Source: Methanobacterium sp.
Lineage (GTDB): Archaea > Methanobacteriota > Methanobacteria > Methanobacteriales > Methanobacteriaceae
Length of the DNA stretch: 19,287 nt
Direction: 5' to 3'
Assembly (NCBI GenBank): GCA_003151535.1
Contig: PLXT01000137.1
Span: 22,293-41,579 of the forward strand
The number at the start of each line of letters is the position of its first letter. The stretch's first letter is position 1. This document shows positions 13,563 to 19,287 of the stretch, piece after piece. The notes below the pieces were generated by a model. That model ran no database searches and was not told the DNA's origin. It saw nothing but the letters and a program-made list of their open reading frames with translations. The position numbers and the translations under genes were made by a program.

Positions 13563-14510
13563 ATGAAAATAAGTGTGATCATCCCCATGTATAATGAGGA
13601 AGACAATGTTTCAAGAACATTGGTCGAAGTAAACAGCACCATGAAAGATTATGAAGACTATGAAATCGTTGTTGTGGATGATGGAAGTAAAGATGACACC
13701 TTCAGACTGGCCGAAGAAGTATCATCCCATAATTCCCACATTAAAGTCATTAAACAACCTGTGAACATGGGCATGGGACGAGCACTGCGAACAGGGTTTG
13801 AAAAGTCAGAAGGGGATATATTAGTTACAATAGATGCAGACTTAAGTTACAGCCCATCACATATAAATAAATTAGTATCTGAACTCTTGAATGATGAAAC
13901 AATTGATATTGCTGTCGGTTCCCCATATATGGAAGGTGGAAGTGTTAAAAATGTACCATTTTCCAGGCTTTTTATAAGTAAAGCCGCCAACAAGTTTGTA
14001 GGGTTTTCAATGACTGAAAACCTTAGTACTGTAACAAGTGTTTTAAGAGCTTACCGGCGTGAAGTACTTGAATCTATGGACCTTGAATCAAACGGTACAA
14101 ATATAAACCTTGAAATTTTATCCAAAGCAATTGCAACTAGATATAAAATCAAAGAAGTACCAGCACGTCTTGAAGGAAGGGAACTTGGGAGTTCCAAGCT
14201 TAAATTTAGATCTAAAACTATTTCACACGTATTGTTTTCACTATACGAAAAACCTATGATTCTATTTGGAGTTATAGGACTGATTTTATGTTTGATCGGA
14301 TTGATTGGTGGAATCTATTTATTCTACCAATATATTATTGGTACATTAGACCCTACCAGACCGCTTATAATATTCTCGGTCTTAATGATAATCTCAGGAA
14401 TTCAAATATTGATTTTTGGATTCGTAGCTACTCAAATAAGCCTTCTTAAACGTGAAGTATACATAGTTCAGAAAGAAAATAGACTAATTAGAAAAGATTT
14501 AAAAAAATAA
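13563..14510 (+). CDS. Family 2 glycosyltransferase, polyprenyl-phosphate glycosyl transferase type (DPM1/ArnC-like)
   Basis: Reading from ATG 13563 gives 315 residues. The GT-A catalytic domain begins MKISVIIPMYNEEDNVSRTL; Asp39-Asp40 (VVVDDGSKDDT) bind the nucleotide and Asp91-Ala-Asp93 (IDADLSYSP) the metal. Two C-terminal transmembrane helices (about 232-258 and 268-292) are followed by a basic tail, as in ArnC/GtrB and archaeal dolichol-phosphate transferases. It should move a sugar from a nucleotide donor to dolichyl phosphate at the inner face, making a lipid-linked donor for outside transfer. A frame beginning with TTG at 13554 adds three residues but has no ribosome site. The next GT2 follows after 9 nt. 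Confidence 0.9.
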   Translation: MKISVIIPMYNEEDNVSRTLVEVNSTMKDYEDYEIVVVDDGSKDDTFRLAEEVSSHNSHIKVIKQPVNMGMGRALRTGFEKSEGDILVTIDADLSYSPSHINKLVSELLNDETIDIAVGSPYMEGGSVKNVPFSRLFISKAANKFVGFSMTENLSTVTSVLRAYRREVLESMDLESNGTNINLEILSKAIATRYKIKEVPARLEGRELGSSKLKFRSKTISHVLFSLYEKPMILFGVIGLILCLIGLIGGIYLFYQYIIGTLDPTRPLIIFSVLMIISGIQILIFGFVATQISLLKREVYIVQKENRLIRKDLKK

Positions 14511-14519
14511 TGTGATTAA

Positions 14520-15539
14520 ATGAGTGATCCCTCGGTTTCTATTATCATCCTCAATTGGAATGGTTGGTCAGATACTGTAGAATGTTTAGAATCTATTTAT
14601 CATCTTAATTATTCTAATTATCAAGTTATAGTTGTTGATAACAATTCTTCTGATGATTCTATCCAAAAAATAAATGCTTATGCAATGGGTAAATTAGATG
14701 TTAAATCTAATTTTTTTAAATACGATCCTAATGATAAACCAATCGAAATAGTCCAATATAGTGGAAAAAATACTGAAATAGCAAAATTTTCAAATCATAA
14801 AAAGCAGTTAATAATCATAGAAAATAAAAAAAACTATGGTTTTGCAAAGGGCAATAATATAGGGATAAGATATGCCTTAAAAAACTTAAATCCAGACTAT
14901 ATTTTACTTTTAAATAATGATACAGTGGTAGATAAAGATTTTTTAAAGATATTAGTACAAGAAGGAGAAAATGATCCTGAAATTGGACTTTTAGGTCCAA
15001 AAATGTATTATTATGATAATCCTAATGTAATTTGGTGTATCGGTGGAAAAATCGACTGGAAATTGGCAAGAGGGTTACATATTGGTATCAATGAGACAGA
15101 TACTGGACAATATCCTGAAAAAATGAATTTTGATTATATAAATGGTTCTGCAATTCTAATAAAAAAAGAAGTGTTGGATAACATAGGATTATTGGATGAA
15201 CAGTTTTTTTTATATTTTGAAGAGACAGATTTAGCTTTAAGGGCGTCTGAAAATAATTATAAAAGAATATTCGTACCTAATTCTAAGATATGGCATAAAG
15301 TTTCTAAATCTGGTGGTGGAATCAAGCAGGAAATTGGTCTTTACTACATAACCCTCAATAGATGGATCTTTATGAGAAAATGGTCTAATAAATTAGATTT
15401 TATCATTTTTATTGTAATCCAAATTTTAGGAGTTATTATACTCCCTATCCTTTTGAGTATTTATTATAATAACCGAAAATTATTCTCAGCATATTACAGT
15501 GGGTTTTGGCATGGTTTAAAAGAAAAGAATATTGATTAA
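14520..15539 (+). CDS. Family 2 glycosyltransferase, rhamnosyltransferase-like
   Basis: This 339-residue GT-A enzyme opens with VSIIILNWNGWSDTVECLES. DNNSSDDS is the nucleotide site, LLLNNDTVVDKDFL the metal-binding region, and FLYFEETDLALRA the acceptor/catalytic region. An unusual ~50-residue, charged insert (about 60-105; KLDVKSNFFKYDPNDKPIEI) separates the first motif from IIENKKNYGFAKGNN, longer than in typical members. One hydrophobic segment near 293-315 and a basic tail suggest membrane attachment. GTGAT just ahead of ATG is the ribosome site, and the gene lies 9 nt after the previous GT2: same operon. The stop overlaps the stop of the convergent gene. Confidence 0.88.
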   Translation: MSDPSVSIIILNWNGWSDTVECLESIYHLNYSNYQVIVVDNNSSDDSIQKINAYAMGKLDVKSNFFKYDPNDKPIEIVQYSGKNTEIAKFSNHKKQLIIIENKKNYGFAKGNNIGIRYALKNLNPDYILLLNNDTVVDKDFLKILVQEGENDPEIGLLGPKMYYYDNPNVIWCIGGKIDWKLARGLHIGINETDTGQYPEKMNFDYINGSAILIKKEVLDNIGLLDEQFFLYFEETDLALRASENNYKRIFVPNSKIWHKVSKSGGGIKQEIGLYYITLNRWIFMRKWSNKLDFIIFIVIQILGVIILPILLSIYYNNRKLFSAYYSGFWHGLKEKNID

Positions 15540-16504
15540 ATAAACTTCAAGAAAAGTTTTAATAATTTTCTATTTCCATATATTTTATCAATTATTGCTT
15601 TATTCAATACAATAGATAACAAATACGCTAATATTCCCTTAAAATAACTTCCATCAGTCATCAGAACTTTGGAAAGTATTTTAGCTTTTTTATCATTCCC
15701 ATTTTTAATGGATTTTAATATTTGATCAAGATATGTCGCTACTTTCCTTTGTTTAACTAATTTATATAATTCAGGATATCTAGATAATATAATTGAAAAA
15801 GCGATTAAAGCATCTTCAAATCCCATCAGTTTAGCTTCTTCACTTGAAGTAATATTATTTCCATGAATTCTATAAGTTCCAAGTACTTCATCAATAAATC
15901 CGAGATTACCTTTCATTAAGATATCAACACTAAATACAAAATCGTTCAAATATTTCAACCGAGTATCAAAACCATTTTCGGGGATTATTTCGGATTTATA
16001 TAGGAATGAAGATGGACAAAGGAAAATAGAAGGATCAAAAATTGATTCAACATTTACTTTTCCTTCAATTTTTTTAAAACTTATAATATCGCTAAATTTT
16101 CCTAGAGACTGTTCAAGATTTGTGTTAAAAACATCCATATCATGTGCACAAACAACTGAATCAACATTTAAATTTAAGTAGTTAACCTGTTTTTCGATCT
16201 TATGTTGATACATAAGATCATCACCACCAGTTATTGAAACATAATCTGACTCAATCTCATTTAGCCCCCTATTGATATTATAAGCTATTCCTTTATTTTT
16301 TTTGGCCAAAATAGGTTTTATTATTGGATTATCTTTAGCATATTCTTTAATAATATTGGGAGTTCTATCTATGGATCCATCATCAGTAACAATAATTTGG
16401 TTAATATTATCATAAGTTTGGTTTAGAATACTGTCTAATGTTTCTTCGATTAAAGATTCTTGGTTATATGTAATAACAATAATATCAACTGTAGATTTAT
16501 CCAT
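15536..16504 (-). CDS. Family 2 glycosyltransferase (GT-A)
   Basis: The 322-residue product begins VDIIVITYNQESLIEETLDS, with TDDGSIDRT as the nucleotide motif and SITGGDDL (DxD-like DD) for metal binding. A predicted catalytic region LKYLNDFVFSVDILMKG and an R-I-H-G motif (YRIHGNN) follow, as in many cytoplasmic GT2 enzymes. There is no strong transmembrane helix; a moderately hydrophobic segment near 290-305 may touch the membrane. It overlaps the upstream aminotransferase gene by 8 nt, so the two are translationally coupled. At its 3' end it overlaps the convergent GT2 stop codon by 4 nt. Confidence 0.88.
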   Translation of the reverse strand: MDKSTVDIIVITYNQESLIEETLDSILNQTYDNINQIIVTDDGSIDRTPNIIKEYAKDNPIIKPILAKKNKGIAYNINRGLNEIESDYVSITGGDDLMYQHKIEKQVNYLNLNVDSVVCAHDMDVFNTNLEQSLGKFSDIISFKKIEGKVNVESIFDPSIFLCPSSFLYKSEIIPENGFDTRLKYLNDFVFSVDILMKGNLGFIDEVLGTYRIHGNNITSSEEAKLMGFEDALIAFSIILSRYPELYKLVKQRKVATYLDQILKSIKNGNDKKAKILSKVLMTDGSYFKGILAYLLSIVLNKAIIDKIYGNRKLLKLFLKFI

Positions 16505-17600
16505 TTATATTCTCCATATTATTCAAGATTTCACATATCTCTTCTACTTCAAAGCTTTTTAACCATGGATTAATTGGTAATGAAACTATTTGAGAGCATA
16601 TTTCCTCGGTAATTGGAATATTATCCGAAGATGCGAAATTTTTATAAGCATTTTGTTTGTGAATGGGTATTGGATAATGTACCATTGTTTGTATATCTTT
16701 TTTTAACAGGTAGTCTCTAATTTCATCCCTTTTACTGGTTCGGATTACATAAAGGTGAAATACATGATCTGCATACTCTTTTGTGCATGGTATCTTATAT
16801 ATGGAGTTATCTAGAAGTTTATTATAACTATTAGCTAATTTTTTCCTTTCATTGTTCCAAATATCCAAATATTCAAGTTTAACATTTAATATAGCTGCCT
16901 GTATTTCATCTAATCTACTATTTAATCCTACAAACTCATATTGATTCTTCATTGATTGTCCATAATTATGCATCATTTCTAATTTTTCGAATAAAAAATC
17001 ATCGTTAAGGGCTATGAAACCACCATCACCATATGCACCTAGATTTTTTACTGGATAAAAACTAAAACAACTTATATCTCCTAAACTTCCCACAGTTTTC
17101 CCTTTATATTTTGCACCATGAGCCTGAGAGCAATCTTCAATCACAAATAAGTTGTGCTTTTTAGCAATTTTTAAAATAGGATCCATATCTGCAGGATGCC
17201 CATATAAATGAACAACTATTATGGCTCTCGTATTATCAGTGATCTTAGATTCTATTTTAGAAACATCAATACAATACGTATCTGGATCTATATCAACAAA
17301 AACTGGTATTGCATTGTTTCTAGTTATTGCATCAACGGTGGATATGAACGTGTGAGATACTGTTATAACCTCTTCATCTCTATTTATGTCCAATGCTTTA
17401 ATTGCCATAAAAAGCGCATCTGAACCAGAATTCACTCCTAAACCATTTTTTGTTCCAATATATTTTGAGAATTTTGATTCAAAGTCTTGAAGTTCATTAC
17501 CATTAATAAAATTGCCTTTACTTAACACTTCATCAATTTTAATATTAATTTCTTCTTTTAATCCAGAATATTCCCTTTTAAAATCAAAGAACTTTATCAT
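16497..17600 (-). CDS. DegT/DnrJ/EryC1-type sugar aminotransferase (FdtB/QdtB-like)
   Basis: This 367-residue PLP enzyme starts MIKFFDFKREYSGLKEEI. It has GVNSGSDAL (cofactor phosphate site), FVIEDCSQAHGAKYKGK with Asp156 pairing to the PLP ring, and SFYPVKNLGAYGDGG with Lys185 as Schiff-base lysine. The family transaminates keto-sugar nucleotides using glutamate. Together with the neighbouring 3,4-ketoisomerase it fits dTDP-3-keto-6-deoxyhexose to dTDP-3-amino-3,6-dideoxyhexose (FdtB/QdtB activity). Substrate specificity cannot be read from sequence alone. The gene diverges from the ketoisomerase with a 73-bp gap and overlaps the downstream GT2 by 8 nt. Confidence 0.93.
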   Translation of the reverse strand: MIKFFDFKREYSGLKEEINIKIDEVLSKGNFINGNELQDFESKFSKYIGTKNGLGVNSGSDALFMAIKALDINRDEEVITVSHTFISTVDAITRNNAIPVFVDIDPDTYCIDVSKIESKITDNTRAIIVVHLYGHPADMDPILKIAKKHNLFVIEDCSQAHGAKYKGKTVGSLGDISCFSFYPVKNLGAYGDGGFIALNDDFLFEKLEMMHNYGQSMKNQYEFVGLNSRLDEIQAAILNVKLEYLDIWNNERKKLANSYNKLLDNSIYKIPCTKEYADHVFHLYVIRTSKRDEIRDYLLKKDIQTMVHYPIPIHKQNAYKNFASSDNIPITEEICSQIVSLPINPWLKSFEVEEICEILNNMENING

Positions 17601-17673
17601 CTAACTTTCTCCTAATCATGATGTTAACAATTTAATATATGTAAGATGTTATCTAATATTAATTGGTGGTAAA

Positions 17674-18093
17674 ATGGGTTTAGATAAATGTAAAATAGTG
17701 GAACTTCCAAAAATAATGGATAGGCGGGGAAATCTTACTTTTATTGAAGGCAATGATCATGTCCCATTCGATATAAAAAGAGTATATTATCTTTATGATG
17801 TCCCTGGTGGTGAGAAAAGGGGTGGGCATGCCCATAAGGCGTTACAACAGTTTATTGTAGCTGCAAGCGGAAGTTTTGATGTTGTTTTAGATGATGGGAA
17901 TGATCAAAAACGTTTTCATCTTAATAGATCTTATTATGGATTATATATCCCTACAATGATCTGGAGGGAACTAGATAACTTCTCCTCAGGGTCTGTTTGT
18001 ATAGTATTAGCATCTGAACATTATGATGAAAATGATTATATAAGGGATTATAAAGAGTTAGAGAATAAGGTAGGGTCGAATGATAAAAAATGA
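17674..18093 (+). CDS. dTDP-sugar 3,4-ketoisomerase (FdtA/QdtA-like cupin)
   Basis: This 139-residue cupin is of the WxcM-C/FdtA family (PF05523 type). DRRGNLTFIEG near residue 16-26, VYYLYDVPGGEKRGGHAHKA with His52 and His54 of the active site, and YIPTMIWRELDNFSSGS later are family marks. It isomerises dTDP-4-keto-6-deoxyglucose to a 3-keto product, the first dedicated step toward dTDP-Fuc3NAc or dTDP-Qui3NAc. GGTGGT just before ATG is a plausible ribosome site. The last 14 nt overlap the start of the acyltransferase gene, so the two are translated together; the aminotransferase of the same pathway is divergent. Confidence 0.92.
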   Translation: MGLDKCKIVELPKIMDRRGNLTFIEGNDHVPFDIKRVYYLYDVPGGEKRGGHAHKALQQFIVAASGSFDVVLDDGNDQKRFHLNRSYYGLYIPTMIWRELDNFSSGSVCIVLASEHYDENDYIRDYKELENKVGSNDKK

Positions 18094-18784
18094 AAATGAC
18101 GGTGATACAAAGATATCATCTTCAGCAAAATTTCTTGGAAATGTAACTCTTGGTGAAAATGTAATTATTCATGATTTTGTTACCATCTATCCCGAAGTGA
18201 TTATAAAAGATAATACTGAAATTTTTGAGGGAGCAGTAATAGGGAAACCTCCAAAGAGTACAATATCATTTTCTAGAAAAATATCCTCAAAAAATATTGT
18301 TACAACAATTGGAGAAGAATGTATTATCTCTCCAAATGCGATAATTTATAATGATGTAGAAATTGGAAATAACAATCTAATTGGGGATAATGCATCAATT
18401 AGAGAGCAATGTATAATAGGAAATGAATGTATAATTGGTAGAAATGTTACATTGAATTACAATGTCCTTGTTGGTGACTCAACTAAAATATTGGATGGAA
18501 GTGTGATTACAGGAAATATGATTATTGGAAATAACGTGTTTATTAGTGCATCAGTTGCAACAGCTAATGATAATAATATGGGTAAAAAAGGTTACCAAGA
18601 TGAAATAATTAAAGGTCCAATAATAGAAGATAATGTTGCAATAGGTGTAGGTGCAATTATTTTACCTTCGATAAGAATCGGTGAAGGATCGATTGTAGGG
18701 GCTGGTGCAGTAGTTACAAAAGATGTACCAAAAAAAAGGTTAATTATGGGTATTCCGGCTAAGATCATTCGAAATTTAGATTAA
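18080..18784 (+). CDS. Hexapeptide-repeat sugar N-acetyltransferase (FdtC/QdtC-like)
   Basis: This 234-residue left-handed beta-helix protein has IGKPP near residue 54, IIYNDVEIGNNNLIGDNASI in the middle, ASVATANDNN, and a tail IVGAGAVVTKDVPKKRLIMG, IPAKIIRN. It overlaps the ketoisomerase gene by 14 nt and is close to the aminotransferase. This is the usual arrangement of the third step: acetyl-CoA-dependent N-acetylation of dTDP-3-amino-3,6-dideoxyhexose. The start at 18080 (MIKNENDGD) lies after GGTAGGGTCG-like sequence. An alternative role, acylating another sugar of the glycan, cannot be excluded. Other FdtA-type clusters use the same order. Confidence 0.88.
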   Translation: MIKNENDGDTKISSSAKFLGNVTLGENVIIHDFVTIYPEVIIKDNTEIFEGAVIGKPPKSTISFSRKISSKNIVTTIGEECIISPNAIIYNDVEIGNNNLIGDNASIREQCIIGNECIIGRNVTLNYNVLVGDSTKILDGSVITGNMIIGNNVFISASVATANDNNMGKKGYQDEIIKGPIIEDNVAIGVGAIILPSIRIGEGSIVGAGAVVTKDVPKKRLIMGIPAKIIRNLD

Positions 18785-18979
18785 TTTATTTCTTTATCAA
18801 TAAAAAAAAACCACCTAATTACTAAAATTAAAGTTATCTAAACAATATATCAACATAAAAGGATTTGTTTGTATAAATTTAACTAAATTGATGAAATGGG
18901 TATGATTTTTATTATTAAGATATGAATTATTCTCAATTATTTTTTTTAATAGTTAATTGTTAATATCTTAAAAAAACCA
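18785..18979. terminator. Convergent intergenic region with T-runs on both strands
   Basis: No gene. A plus-strand run of 8 T near 18939-18947 can end the acyltransferase transcript. A minus-strand T9 (plus-strand A9 at about 18802-18811) can end that of the flippase. Otherwise AT-rich and empty. Confidence 0.4.
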
Positions 18980-19287
18980 TCAATTCATCATTGATTTTAA
19001 AAAATCAATTTCTTTTCTATTTATTCCTTTCATTAATAAAATCGAAAATGAATAAACAGCAATAGAAAGGACTATAATGATGGATACATTAATGAATCCT
19101 TTAGGATTAGCTAAAACAATTAAAATAGAAATTAAAATAGATGCAAAAATACTCTTTAATATGAAACTATAATCAAAATGAAATTTAAATGATCTCCTTG
19201 AATAATTCATGCCAATTATGAATGCGGTGAAATATGAAAATAGAGTAACGGCTGCAGCAGCCAAAATACCAAAAATTGGAACAAATA
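18980..19287 (-). CDS. Wzx-type polysaccharide flippase, C-terminal part (5'-truncated by window edge)
   Basis: The visible ~102 residues hold FVPIFGILAAAAVTLFSYFT, a hydrophobic helix with the G-AAAAVTLFSY pattern of flippase helix 11/12, then a basic loop (MNYSRRSFKFHFDY), two more hydrophobic segments (FILKSIFASILISILIVLAN and VSIIIVLSIAVYSFSILLMK) and the tail INRKEIDFLKSMM, typical of MATE-like polysaccharide exporters (PF01943/PF13440 class). It would turn the lipid-linked oligosaccharide made by the neighbouring transferases across the membrane. The gene continues beyond 19287, so the full length is unknown. It lies in the middle of a glycan cluster, convergent with the acyltransferase. 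Confidence 0.8.
   Translation of the reverse strand, partial: FVPIFGILAAAAVTLFSYFTAFIIGMNYSRRSFKFHFDYSFILKSIFASILISILIVLANPKGFINVSIIIVLSIAVYSFSILLMKGINRKEIDFLKSMMN

Noticed and set aside
17208..17423. Plus-strand frame of 71 codons
   Set aside because: Antisense shadow of the aminotransferase gene.

Overview
The window looks like chromosomal DNA of a methanogenic archaeon of the Methanobacteriales, probably a Methanobacterium-like species. The evidence is strong AT bias, two 69-residue HMf-type histone genes, a surface protein with the 57-residue repeat related to pseudomurein-binding repeats, short class III signal peptide (archaellin/pilin-like) genes, GGTGAT/GGAGG ribosome sites and TTTAAATA/TTTATATA TATA boxes. 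No rRNA, tRNA, CRISPR array, transposase or integrase was seen.

Left part (1-2080): the 3'-truncated surface protein gene is on the minus strand and its predicted start is not a canonical codon. A gene-poor gap follows, then an orphan C-terminal piece of a papain-like/C39-like cysteine peptidase, then a small minus-strand pair (a 41-residue zinc ribbon and a 111-residue unknown).

Middle-left (2080-7565): two copies of one arrangement. A PAS-sensor HisKA_2/HATPase kinase on the plus strand converges on an archaeal histone gene on the minus strand. Both histone genes have matching promoters and share an upstream ~95-bp noncoding element. A third copy of this element lies upstream of a small two-helix membrane protein gene. 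Between the modules are a 106-residue unknown, a 20-codon piece resembling the C-terminus of a restriction-modification enzyme, and a 48-residue TTG-start gene just ahead of the second kinase. A second zinc-ribbon microprotein follows the second histone. Most of these genes are below the usual 60-aa annotation limit.

Middle (7565-11640): a gene-poor stretch with degenerate-looking small ORFs, a MurG/GT28-like glycosyltransferase, and a pilin-like cluster. The cluster has three class III signal peptide proteins of 56-57 residues, with a minus-strand putative winged-helix regulator between the first and the other two. That regulator's promoter carries a perfect 8-bp inverted repeat.

Right part (11640-19287): a surface glycan locus. 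It contains a hexapeptide acyltransferase, UDP-GlcNAc 2-epimerase (wecB), a polyprenyl-phosphate-type GT2, two more GT2 enzymes, a DegT/FdtB-type PLP aminotransferase, an FdtA/QdtA-type 3,4-ketoisomerase overlapping a second hexapeptide acyltransferase, and the C-terminal end of a Wzx-type flippase running off the window. Together these fit synthesis of a dTDP-3-acetamido-3,6-dideoxyhexose and its assembly, with a 2-epimerised HexNAc, on a lipid-linked oligosaccharide that is flipped outward for S-layer, pilin or archaellin glycosylation or a surface polysaccharide. The dTDP-glucose-forming steps (RmlA/RmlB) are not in the window, and the sugar identity is inferred.
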